Part shown: piece by piece, positions 16,406 through 23,711 of the stretch
Layout of the letters: every line of letters starts with the position of its first letter
How positions within the stretch are numbered: position 1 is the first letter of the stretch
Assembly: GCA_003451595.1 (NCBI GenBank)
Contig: DMDA01000047.1
Coordinates: 1 to 41,464 of the forward strand
Direction: 5' to 3'
Length of the DNA: 41,464 nt
DNA from: Chloroflexota bacterium
GTDB lineage: Bacteria; Chloroflexota; Anaerolineae; Caldilineales; Caldilineaceae
Notes under the pieces: model-generated
What the model saw: the letters and a program-made list of their open reading frames with translations, nothing else
Told to the model about the DNA's origin: nothing
The model's database searches: none
Program-made: the position numbers and the translations under genes

Positions 16406-17065
16406 ATGACGATCGAACTGCATGCGCCGGATGTGGCGCTCACCGCAATGAGCGGCGACGAAGGTGACCTGATCCAGCGGCTGCGCGCTGGCGACAAGAG
16501 CGCCTGCGCCGAGTGCATCGACCGACATAGCGCTGGCGTCTACCGCCTGGCGCTGCGGATGGTCAACGATCCGCACGAGGCGGAAGATATCGTGCAAGAA
16601 ACCTTCCTCAATGCATTTAAGGCGATCGATAGCTTCGAGGGGCGCGCAGGCCTGGGCACCTGGCTCTATCGCATTGCCTACAACACGGCGTTGATGCGGT
16701 TGCGCAAGAAACAGCCACTCTACGTCTCCATCGATGCTACATCTACCGGCAATGAAGAGGAAGGTCTTACAACGCCTCTCCAGTTGTTCGACTGGTGTTG
16801 TCTACCAGAAGAGGATTTTCAAACCAGCGAAGCTCGCACAGAATTGGAGCGGGCAATCGCTGAGTTGCCGGAGACCTTGCGCGCAGTTTTTGTCTTACGT
16901 GAGCTGGAGGGGCTGAGCACCGACGAAACTGCGCAAGTGCTCAACGTTTCTGTCGCCAATGTCAAAGTTCGCTTGCACAGGGCGCGTCTGTGGCTGCGCG
17001 AGCGGCTGGCAGGCTACTTTACCGAGTTGGCTTCACAAGCAACAGAACAGACGGCGCATACATGA
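16406..17065 (+). CDS. ECF-type RNA polymerase sigma factor
   Basis: A 219-residue sigma-70-family factor with only regions 2 and 4. Region 2 runs from about 33 to 102, with DPHEAEDIVQETFLNAF (55-71) and the GLGTWLYRIAYNTALMRLR segment. Region 4 runs from about 147 to 200, with LPETLRAVFVLRELEGLSTDE and the helix-turn-helix VSVANVKVRLHRAR. A loop of about 45 residues separates them. An in-frame extension to 16346 exists, but it would cross the -10 box just upstream; 16406 is preferred as a leaderless start. The stop overlaps the anti-sigma gene (ATGA), the usual arrangement for an ECF factor held by its cognate anti-sigma. Confidence 0.92.
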   Translation: MTIELHAPDVALTAMSGDEGDLIQRLRAGDKSACAECIDRHSAGVYRLALRMVNDPHEAEDIVQETFLNAFKAIDSFEGRAGLGTWLYRIAYNTALMRLRKKQPLYVSIDATSTGNEEEGLTTPLQLFDWCCLPEEDFQTSEARTELERAIAELPETLRAVFVLRELEGLSTDETAQVLNVSVANVKVRLHRARLWLRERLAGYFTELASQATEQTAHT

Positions 17066-17355
17066 GTTCCAACACCAATCGTGACCTCGTTCCTGCGGGG
17101 GAGATGCGAATGGCGCACACAAACTGCGAACATCTACTCGCCGATCTCTCGGACTATATCGACGGGGAAGCTGCCGATGCGGTGTGCGCCGAGATCGAGC
17201 GCCACTTGGCTGATTGCGCCGATTGCCGCGCCGTTGTCGACACCCTGCGTAAGACCATCTATCTCTATCGCAATCTGCCACAGCCGGCATTGCCGGAAGC
17301 CACACGCACCCGCCTGCTCGCCGCCTTCACTTTCGATACGGCGCCCGACACATAG
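17062..17355 (+). CDS. Zinc-binding anti-sigma factor (ZAS/zf-HC2)
   Basis: A 97-residue protein with the anti-sigma zinc motif H48-x3-C52-x2-C55 (RHLADCADC), preceded by the family's CEHLLADLSDYIDGEA helix. There is no transmembrane segment, so it is a soluble cytosolic anti-sigma. Those of this type often respond to redox or metal stress by losing zinc. The start at 17062 overlaps the sigma stop as ATGA. An alternative start at 17110 has a better ribosome site (GGGGGAG at 17097-17103) and would give an 81-residue product still containing the whole domain. The partner is the upstream ECF factor. Confidence 0.85.
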   Translation: MSSNTNRDLVPAGEMRMAHTNCEHLLADLSDYIDGEAADAVCAEIERHLADCADCRAVVDTLRKTIYLYRNLPQPALPEATRTRLLAAFTFDTAPDT

Positions 17356-17408
17356 AGCACAGTCTCGTGTTCCAGTCGATTCCGCATCTTTTCGGCGCTT
17401 GTCCGTGC

Positions 17409-17438
17409 TTGACAAATCGATACTTATCGATATAAAAT
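17409..17438 (+). promoter_or_regulatory. arsM promoter with palindromic operator between -35 and -10
   Basis: A perfect -35 TTGACA (17409-17414) is followed by a 7-bp dyad ATCGATA-CT-TATCGAT (17416-17431) that fills the spacer. The -10 reads TATAAA (17431-17436) or TAAAAT (17433-17438). A repressor bound to this dyad would block RNA polymerase. Two more half-sites, TATCGA (17485-17490) and TATCGATA (17495-17502), lie in the leader 10 bp apart. The binding protein is not encoded next to the gene; an ArsR/SmtB-type repressor is a reasonable guess. Confidence 0.75.
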
Positions 17439-17446
17439 CTTCGCCA

Positions 17447-17468
17447 GTGCAGATCATCGTATCTGCAC
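17447..17468 (+). promoter_or_regulatory. Perfect hairpin at the very 5' end of the arsM leader
   Basis: GTGCAGAT (17447-17454) and ATCTGCAC (17461-17468) form a perfect 8-bp stem with a CATCGT loop. It would start within a few nucleotides of the expected transcription start (about 17443). It may stabilise the mRNA 5' end or be a second operator. There is no T tract. Confidence 0.6.
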
Positions 17469-17534
17469 ACAGTTTAATTCATTGTATCGACGAGTATCGA
17501 TAGGTAATCGTGTAATCACCGAAGGAAGGCGACC

Positions 17535-18293
17535 ATGATCCAACTGACCGAAATTCACGAAGTCGTGCAAGAGCGCTACGGTGCAATTGCCGAAAACCGC
17601 ACCAGTTGCTGCGGGCCGACTGGCTGCTGTGACGACGCCTCCAACGCGGCGCAGCTCTACGACGCCGAACTGCTGGCCGGGCTGCCTGCCGACGTGACTG
17701 GATTGTCGCTAGGGTGTGGCGATCCTGTCACGATTGCCGGGTTGCGACCGGGCGAACGCGTACTTGATCTGGGCAGCGGCGGCGGCATTGATTGTTTTCT
17801 CGCCGCGCGTCAGGTTGGGGCGGACGGCTACGTGATCGGTGTGGACATGACGCCCGCCATGCTGGCGCAGGCTAACGCCAACAAAGCGCGCATGGGGGTG
17901 ACCAATGTTGAATTCCGTCAGGGGCAGATCGAGGCGCTGCCGGTCGAAGATAACAGCATCGACGTGGTGATGTCCAACTGTGTGATCAACCTGGCGCCGG
18001 ACAAGCTGGCTGTCTTCCGCGAGGCATTTCGCGTACTCAAGCCAGGCGGGCGCGTGGCGGTGAGCGATATTGTGACTGAGGGCGAGTTCAGCGATGCACT
18101 GCGCGCCGATCTCGCGCAGTGGGCCGAGTGCGTCACCGGCGCCATCGACGTCGAGGCATACATTGCGCAGATGCGCGCCGCTGGTTTCACCAATATCAGC
18201 GTAGCCGACAAGCGATCTGCTGAAGAGATTGTGCCGATCCGACCCGGCATGCCACGCGTCTACAGCGCGCGCGTGACGGCGATCAAGCCGTAA
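17535..18293 (+). CDS. arsM: Arsenite S-adenosylmethyltransferase
   Basis: A 252-residue SAM-dependent methyltransferase that methylates As(III), giving volatile or less retained methylarsenicals. The SAM site is LDLGSGGG (77-84) followed by GVDMTP. The cysteines used by ArsM to bind arsenite are present: C61 (LGCGDP), C149 (MSNCVINL) and C199 (AECVTGAI), plus a CC pair at 25-26. GAAGGAAGG (17521-17529) is a good ribosome site 5 nt before the ATG. The operator-bearing promoter points to metalloid-inducible expression. No arsC, arsB or arsR gene is adjacent. Confidence 0.93.
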   Translation: MIQLTEIHEVVQERYGAIAENRTSCCGPTGCCDDASNAAQLYDAELLAGLPADVTGLSLGCGDPVTIAGLRPGERVLDLGSGGGIDCFLAARQVGADGYVIGVDMTPAMLAQANANKARMGVTNVEFRQGQIEALPVEDNSIDVVMSNCVINLAPDKLAVFREAFRVLKPGGRVAVSDIVTEGEFSDALRADLAQWAECVTGAIDVEAYIAQMRAAGFTNISVADKRSAEEIVPIRPGMPRVYSARVTAIKP

Positions 18294-18298
18294 ACGGA

Positions 18299-18493
18299 GA
18301 GATTGGGAGATTGGGAGATTAGAGATTGGAGATTGATGCAATCCTTGCCATGATCCTCAATTGCCCAATCTCTCAATCTCTCAATCCCTCAATCTCTCCA
18401 TCTCTCAATCCCTCAATCCCTCAATCCCTCAATCTCTCCATCTCTCAATCCCTCAATCCCTCAATCTCTCCATCTCTCAATCCCTTAATCGCC
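18299..18493. repeat. Inverted octanucleotide satellite (GAGATTGG / CAATCYCT)
   Basis: The left part (18299-18335) has about four copies of GAGATTGG. After about 30 unrelated bases, 15 copies of the same octamer in the opposite orientation run from 18366 to 18485 (CAATCTCT, CAATCCCT and CCATCTCT variants), ending in a degenerate TAATCGCC. The variants are ordered in a higher-order pattern (CAATCTCT, CCATCTCT, then two or three CAATCCCT), which implies expansion in blocks of four to five units. The arms can fold into a long hairpin. The element fills the gap between arsM and the response regulator. Confidence 0.9.
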
Positions 18494-18510
18494 TCCTTTA
18501 TTCCCTCTCA

Positions 18511-18519
18511 TGCTATACT
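18511..18519 (+). promoter_or_regulatory. Candidate extended -10 promoter of the first two-component operon
   Basis: TGcTATACT (hexamer 18514-18519) lies just after the octamer array and about 45 nt before the regulator ATG at 18565. No good -35 is visible, as the array occupies that position. Confidence 0.45.
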
Positions 18520-18564
18520 CTTCCGAGCAACACTTTGATCGAGCTATGCAACTGAGTTGTGCCG

Positions 18565-19257
18565 ATGTCCCACAAGATTCTGCTGGCTGACGACGAACAA
18601 TCGATCCTTGACACGGTCGGCGCCTATCTGCGTCAAGAGGGTTATCACGTTATGACCGCCACAAACGGTCGCGATGCGCTCTTCCTCTTCCGCCATGAAC
18701 AGCCCGATCTGGTCATCCTCGACGTGATGATGCCGGAACTGGACGGTTGGGCGGTGGCGCGTGCAATTCGTAAGGAGAGTGACGCGCCGTTGATCTTCCT
18801 CACCGCGCGCATCGACGATATCGACCAGGTGACCGGGCTAGAGATCGGCGCCGATGAATATGTGACCAAGCCCTTCAGCCCGCGCGTGTTGGTGGCGCGC
18901 GTGCGCGCCCTGCTGCGTCGCACTCACGGTGAACTGGGCGGCGAGCCGACGCGCTGGCGCGTGCGCGACTTGGAGCTCGACGCCGACATGCGCACAGTCA
19001 CCTTGCGTGGGCAGCCAATCGAGTTGACGCCCAGTGAGTTTGGCGTGCTACAGGTGTTGATCTCTCGTCCTGGACGCGTCTTCACGCGTATGGAACTGCT
19101 TGATCAGCTGCAGGGCGAAGCCTACGCTGCCTACGAACGCACCATCGATGTGCACGTCAAGAATCTACGCGCCAAGATCGAACGCGACCCCCGCGCACCA
19201 GAATATATCGAGACTGTCTACGGCGTCGGCTATCGCATGCGCCCCGACCTCGCGTGA
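18565..19257 (+). CDS. OmpR/PhoB-family response regulator
   Basis: A 230-residue DNA-binding response regulator. The receiver domain (about 1-120) has acidic D9/D10, phosphoacceptor D53 in the ILDVMMPELDG segment, the T/A switch in FLTAR and the KPFSPR lysine. The C-terminal winged helix (about 130-228) has the LTPSEFGVLQVL and RTIDVHVKNLRAKIE segments. The ATG at 18565 is used; a GTG two codons earlier is possible. It is 7 nt upstream of the kinase gene and forms an operon with it. The stimulus and target genes are not evident. It is similar to the regulator at 39573. Confidence 0.93.
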   Translation: MSHKILLADDEQSILDTVGAYLRQEGYHVMTATNGRDALFLFRHEQPDLVILDVMMPELDGWAVARAIRKESDAPLIFLTARIDDIDQVTGLEIGADEYVTKPFSPRVLVARVRALLRRTHGELGGEPTRWRVRDLELDADMRTVTLRGQPIELTPSEFGVLQVLISRPGRVFTRMELLDQLQGEAYAAYERTIDVHVKNLRAKIERDPRAPEYIETVYGVGYRMRPDLA

Positions 19258-19264
19258 GCACACG

Positions 19265-20617
19265 ATGAACAAACTTTGGGTGCGTCTCAGCCTGGGGTTC
19301 TTGCTGCTGACCTGGGTGGTGTTCGGTGTAGTGACGCTGGTTGTTTATAACTCGGTGCAGACGAGTTTCCGTGAGTATGTCAACGAGCGTGACGCTGCGC
19401 TCTTTGGTTCGCCGCTGATCACGGATTTGGTCAACTACTATCGCACCGCCGGGAGTTGGGAGGGCGTGGCGGCGCTGCTCGGCCAACCAGGGCGAGGGCG
19501 CGGCGTCGGTGGACATGGGCCGCAAACCTACATCGCTACACCGGATCACGTGATCGTCGCGGCAACGGATGCAACGTGGGTTGGTCTGACGTTGGAGTCT
19601 ATCGGCGCCAGCCGCACCACGCCCCTGTTGTTGGATGGCCAACTCATCGGGATTCTGGGACAGCAGACGCCAGGCGAACAGGCGCTCCAGGCAGCGGAAC
19701 AGCGCTTTGTCGAACAGGTCAGGTGGGGGTTGGCGCTGGCGGGCAGCGTGACGACGCTGTTGGCGCTGGCGGCTGGGGTGCTCCTAGCCTTCAGCCTCAC
19801 ACGCCCGCTCCAACTGCTGGCGACGCGCTTGTCACATTGGACAGCTGCAACCGTCGGTGAGCAGGTGCCGGTGGAGGGCAGCGCCGAGGTGCGTCAGCTG
19901 GCGGGTGAGTTCAACGCCATGTCGCAACGCCTGGCGGAAGCCGAACAGGTGCGTCAGCAGATGGCCGCCGACGTGGCGCACGAGCTGCGCACGCCCGTCA
20001 CGGTGCTGCGCGGCCATCTGGAAGCCATGATGGATGGCGTCTACCCACTCGATGTGGAACATGTAGCGGTTGCCTACGAGCAAACGCTACATCTCAGCCG
20101 CTTGGTCGAGGATTTACGTTTGTTGACGCAGGCGGAGGCGGGTCGGCTGCCGCTCAAATTCGAGTCCGTGACGCCAGGCGATCTGGTGCGGCGCGCGGCT
20201 GCACGCTTTGCGCCGTTGGCGCAGGACGCTGGCGTCAGCCTGGTGGTGGATGAGGGCGCCCTGCTGCCGACCATCCGCGCGGACCGCGACCGCCTGCTGC
20301 AGGTCTTCGATAATTTGCTGATCAATGCGTTGCGCCACACCCCGACCTCTGGCGCAATTCGGCTGCGCGTCTTGCAGGACGATGGTATGGTGCGTTTCAT
20401 CGTCGCCAACACCGGCGAGATCGATGCCGAGACGGCTGCTCACCTCTTCGACCGCTTCTGGCGCGCCGATGATGCGCGCAGCCGCGACGCTGGCGGCAGC
20501 GGGTTGGGGTTGGCGATTACACGCCAGCTTGTCCGGCTGCATCAGGGCGAAATCCATGTGGAGACGGGCGACGGCGAGACGCGGTTTGTGATTGACCTGC
20601 CTGCTGCTTCACCGTGA
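19265..20617 (+). CDS. Sensor histidine kinase (BaeS-like)
   Basis: A 450-residue membrane kinase. Transmembrane helices at about 7-28 and 154-177 enclose an extracytoplasmic sensor of about 125 residues containing a glycine- and arginine-rich loop (GRGRGVGGHG, about 76-85). A HAMP domain (about 178-230), the phosphoacceptor H-box ADVAHELRTP (H239) and the ATPase domain with N-box (NLLINALRHT), G1 and G2 (GGSGLGLAI) follow. An in-frame extension into the regulator gene is ignored; the ATG at 19265 gives a proper membrane N-terminus. It probably phosphorylates the regulator encoded just upstream. Confidence 0.92.
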   Translation: MNKLWVRLSLGFLLLTWVVFGVVTLVVYNSVQTSFREYVNERDAALFGSPLITDLVNYYRTAGSWEGVAALLGQPGRGRGVGGHGPQTYIATPDHVIVAATDATWVGLTLESIGASRTTPLLLDGQLIGILGQQTPGEQALQAAEQRFVEQVRWGLALAGSVTTLLALAAGVLLAFSLTRPLQLLATRLSHWTAATVGEQVPVEGSAEVRQLAGEFNAMSQRLAEAEQVRQQMAADVAHELRTPVTVLRGHLEAMMDGVYPLDVEHVAVAYEQTLHLSRLVEDLRLLTQAEAGRLPLKFESVTPGDLVRRAAARFAPLAQDAGVSLVVDEGALLPTIRADRDRLLQVFDNLLINALRHTPTSGAIRLRVLQDDGMVRFIVANTGEIDAETAAHLFDRFWRADDARSRDAGGSGLGLAITRQLVRLHQGEIHVETGDGETRFVIDLPAASP

Positions 20618-20714
20618 TCACGCCAGGTTGGTTGCGCCGAGAATCCCCACCGGTAGACGCCTGCTTGATGAGGTTCTTTTGACGTTTGCGCCGCTTCAAG
20701 CATGGCGTGGATGG

Positions 20715-22448
20715 TCACATCGAGATTGAACCCTTGCGAAATTCCGTCTTGCCGACAATGGCGTTGACGACCACGGGCTGACCGTGTGCAGCGAGCTCCC
20801 GCGCCTGCGCCAACATTTCTGCCGTCAACTCCGGGTCGTCAAGGCGCACGCCGGCGGCGCCCAAACCTTGTGCCATGCGGTCGTAGTCGCTGTACGCCAG
20901 CTCCGTTGCCACCGGGTCGCCGAGCATCTCGACCTGCTCGCGCGCGATCTGTGACCAACTAGCATCGTTGCCGATCACGGCCAACACCGGGAGACGGTGG
21001 CGCACAAAAGTATCGAATTCGGTGGCGCTATAGCCGAAGGCGCCGTCGCCAAAGAGCACCCACACCTCGGCGTCGGGATGGACGAGCTTTGCGCCCAGGG
21101 CAAAACCGGCGCCTACGCCCAATGTGCCAAATGCACCCGGATCGAGCCAGCGCAAAGGGCCTGGCGGCTGAACGATATACGAAGCCGTCGCCACGAAGTC
21201 GCCGCCATCGCCGATGAGGATCGTGTTCGGCGTAACCTGGCGGTCGATCTCCATGCACAGATGCAGTGGGTTGATGTTGCCGGTGGGCGCAAGCGACTGT
21301 CGGGCGATCTCCGCATTGCGCGCATCGTCGCGCGTGCGCAACTGTGCAAGCCATGTCGACCAGGATGCCGGGCGCGGCGCAGGGGGCAGGGTGGCGGCCA
21401 GGGTGCGCAGGGTCAACGATGGGTCGGCCAGTAGTCCAATGTCGGGCTTGCGATTCTTAACAAGATCGGTGGGGCTGCGGTTGATCGATATGAGTGTTGC
21501 GCTGCGGCGAATATGATTGCCGTAATCCAGCCGGAAGTCGCAGGGGACGCCAGCCAGCAACACACAGTCGGCCTCGCGCAGCGCCTCGCGACGTTTGTGG
21601 CGCAGTTGCAGCGGATGGTCGCGCCCCAGCAATCCGCGCGCCATCCCCGACAGGTAGACCGGCGCCCCAATGGTGTGGAGGGCTGCCGCCAGGTCATGGG
21701 CGTGGGCAACGTCGAGCAGCGCCTGGCTGCCGACCAAAATCACCGGGCGTCGTGCGCGGTGCAAGCGTTCAGCCACCTTGCTCACGAGCGCTGGAGATGG
21801 CGCCAGAGATGCAACGTCGATGCGTGGGCCGGCTTTGGCGTTCTGCGCGCCGCTGAAAAGTCGGTTCACGTGAAAGCGCAGGTAGTGTTTGAGCGCCCTG
21901 TCAGCCACCGACCTGCCGCCGCGATCAGCGCCGTACCAGGTGCGCACTGTCGCCTCGTCATAGAGTAAGTCGACCGGACACTCCACAAAGACAGGGCCAG
22001 GCACGCCGGTTTGCGCCTTGCGAAACGCTGTTTCCAACACCGGCGTTAGCTCTTTGACGCGGCTGACCCGTTGCGCCCACTTGACTACTGGGCGCACTGC
22101 CGCCATCTGATCGATATCCTGGAGTGCGCCCCGCCCCTGTAATGCGGTCGGCGCGGCGCCGCCGATCAACACCACCGGCGACTGCGCCATCTGCGCATTC
22201 TTCAGCGCTGTGATCGTGTTGGTGACGCCAGGGCCGGCCGTCACGGCGGCGACGCCCGGTCGTCCTGTCAGGCGTGCAACGGCGTCGGCGGCGAAAACGG
22301 CTGTCGCTTCATGGCGCGTATCGATCACGCGGATGTCGCGTTGCCTGGCGGCCACCAGAATTGGCGAGATGTGGCCGCCAACTAACGTAAAGAGAAAGGG
22401 GGTTCCTTGCGCCCGGAGAACTTCGGCCACCAACTCGCCACCATGCAT
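20715..22448 (-). CDS. Thiamine-diphosphate enzyme, homologue of ILVBL / 2-hydroxyacyl-CoA lyase 2
   Basis: A 577-residue ThDP-dependent enzyme of the acetolactate synthase superfamily. The catalytic glutamate is E47 in IDTRHEATAVFAADAVARL. The ThDP/Mg site is GDGAFGYSATEFDTF (467-481) with N494/D495. The N-terminal HGGELVAEVLRAQGTPF, the FTLVGGHISP run and the C-terminal FRKGSISM closely resemble, from memory, the animal ILVBL (HACL2) protein rather than biosynthetic IlvB. ILVBL cleaves 2-hydroxy-fatty acyl-CoA to formyl-CoA and an aldehyde. Unlike ILVBL it lacks an N-terminal membrane anchor. No IlvN-type regulatory subunit is adjacent. An AAGGCAGG element precedes the ATG. Confidence 0.85.
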   Translation of the reverse strand: MHGGELVAEVLRAQGTPFLFTLVGGHISPILVAARQRDIRVIDTRHEATAVFAADAVARLTGRPGVAAVTAGPGVTNTITALKNAQMAQSPVVLIGGAAPTALQGRGALQDIDQMAAVRPVVKWAQRVSRVKELTPVLETAFRKAQTGVPGPVFVECPVDLLYDEATVRTWYGADRGGRSVADRALKHYLRFHVNRLFSGAQNAKAGPRIDVASLAPSPALVSKVAERLHRARRPVILVGSQALLDVAHAHDLAAALHTIGAPVYLSGMARGLLGRDHPLQLRHKRREALREADCVLLAGVPCDFRLDYGNHIRRSATLISINRSPTDLVKNRKPDIGLLADPSLTLRTLAATLPPAPRPASWSTWLAQLRTRDDARNAEIARQSLAPTGNINPLHLCMEIDRQVTPNTILIGDGGDFVATASYIVQPPGPLRWLDPGAFGTLGVGAGFALGAKLVHPDAEVWVLFGDGAFGYSATEFDTFVRHRLPVLAVIGNDASWSQIAREQVEMLGDPVATELAYSDYDRMAQGLGAAGVRLDDPELTAEMLAQARELAAHGQPVVVNAIVGKTEFRKGSISM

Positions 22449-22593
22449 CGATGAACCTGCCTTGATGTGTCGCTTATGGGAAAATCACCGCCCGGATTGT
22501 AACAGCCTTGCATGGCTGTGCCAAGATGGTCCGTTGCATGTATACTATGTGCCCTATTATTGAAAAGATGACCTCTCGACAGGGTGAACTGCA

Positions 22594-22815
22594 ATGAATG
22601 AAATCGGCAGACTCTTGATGATAGCTGGCGCAGGGATGTTTCTGGTTGGTCTGTTGATTGTGATAGGTGGGCGCTTTGCCTGGTTTGGCAATCTACCCGG
22701 CGACCTCGTTATCAAGCGCGACAACCTCACCATTTATGCACCAATTGGGACGATGATTTTGCTCAGCATCTTGCTTACAATTGTCTTGAATGTGGTGGGA
22801 CGCCTGTTTCGTTAA
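22594..22815 (+). CDS. DUF2905 small membrane protein
   Basis: A 73-residue protein with two transmembrane helices (about 7-28 and 49-70) around a short loop GNLPGDLVIKRDNLTIYAPI. This is the pattern of the DUF2905 family (PF11146), whose function is unknown. AGGGTGA (22581-22587) is a good ribosome site 6 nt upstream. A TATACT (22541-22546) may be its -10. It is the first of three same-strand genes (26 nt to the next) leading to the RDD-HhH fusion, and is divergent from the ILVBL-like gene. Confidence 0.87.
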   Translation: MNEIGRLLMIAGAGMFLVGLLIVIGGRFAWFGNLPGDLVIKRDNLTIYAPIGTMILLSILLTIVLNVVGRLFR

Positions 22816-22841
22816 CCGGTGATTCCGGCAGGGGGTGTCGA

Positions 22842-23711
22842 TTGGCTCGAAGACAACGTGCATCGCATGTACAAGGCAAGCCGCCGTCGCTATTGGCGCG
22901 CGTGGCGCACCTGGCAATCGGTTCGGTGTTGACCGCCGGCGATCTGGTGGATGAGGGCGTGACGGCCGTGTGGTCGGTCAATCGGCGCGTACTGACGACA
23001 GTAGAACGCGTCGCCGAGCCGCTGCTGGCGCCGCTCGACGCCGTTGGCGTGACGCAGATCGTGCGCCAGCAAGTCACGTCGATCACCACCGCCGTTGAGA
23101 CCATGGTCGGCGATCTGGAAAGCAAGGGGCGCACAGGGCTGCTGGATGGCGATGGCGCCGCCGCCGAGTTCATCGGCGGTGTGATCGACAATGTGCTGGC
23201 GTATCTCCGCCAAAACCCGGAGGTCGCCGCGTTGATTGACGCCCAGGTTGAACGTCTGCTCCCCGTGCTGGGCGCGCATCCGGCTGTACAGCAACTGGTA
23301 CGCGAACAGGTGCAGGCAATCTTGCCGACATTGACCAACGATCCTGCCGTACAGGAATTGATTCGCGCGCAGGCAGGTCAGTATATTGCCTATCTCCAGA
23401 GCGCCCCCGACACCGTGCAGCCGCTGATTCGGCAACAGGGCGACATCTATATCGACTATCTGAACGATCACCCGGCGCCGGTGCAGACGTTGGTGCAGGG
23501 GCAAAGCCTCAGCCTGGCCAGCCAATTGCGCGACGAGGTGCGCGAACGCACAGTGACCGGCGACTCGCTCGTCGACTCGATTGTGCGCAGCATCCTGCGC
23601 CTGAGGCCGCGTGAGGAGTTGCCGCCCCCGCCTGAGGATGTTCAGCGGCGGGCGGAATCGGGCCGGCTCACGTCGGACTATGTCAGGGAGCGCAACCATG
23701 GCGCAGCGTAA
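22842..23711 (+). CDS. Uncharacterised helical-repeat protein
   Basis: A 289-residue protein I do not recognise. The N-terminus (about 20-60) is amphipathic, with a moderately hydrophobic stretch. From about 125 to 231 there are five degenerate repeats of about 21-22 residues with the theme P-x-V-Q-x-L-I-R-x-Q: NPEVAALIDAQ, HPAVQQLVREQ, DPAVQELIRAQ, PDTVQPLIRQQ and PAPVQTLVQGQ. They probably stack as an alpha-solenoid. The C-terminus is charged and ends in the next gene's ribosome site. The start is a TTG at 22842 backed by AGGGGGTG (22830-22837). It overlaps the RDD gene by 14 nt, so the two are coupled. Similar stand-alone proteins may exist, but I cannot name a family. Confidence 0.75.
   Translation: MARRQRASHVQGKPPSLLARVAHLAIGSVLTAGDLVDEGVTAVWSVNRRVLTTVERVAEPLLAPLDAVGVTQIVRQQVTSITTAVETMVGDLESKGRTGLLDGDGAAAEFIGGVIDNVLAYLRQNPEVAALIDAQVERLLPVLGAHPAVQQLVREQVQAILPTLTNDPAVQELIRAQAGQYIAYLQSAPDTVQPLIRQQGDIYIDYLNDHPAPVQTLVQGQSLSLASQLRDEVRERTVTGDSLVDSIVRSILRLRPREELPPPPEDVQRRAESGRLTSDYVRERNHGAA

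Noticed and set aside
18366..18493. CRISPR-like array
   Set aside because: The repeats are contiguous 8-bp units with no spacers of constant length, and no cas genes are nearby.
18326..18538. Small ORFs translating the octamer array (ISQSLNPSIS-type peptides)
   Set aside because: These are translations of an 8-bp satellite, open in several frames only because the unit lacks stops. They do not support a real gene.
20618..20714. Possible terminator between the first kinase and the ILVBL-like gene
   Set aside because: Only a short GTGATCAC palindrome overlapping the stop codon was seen. There is no stem plus T tract good enough to annotate.
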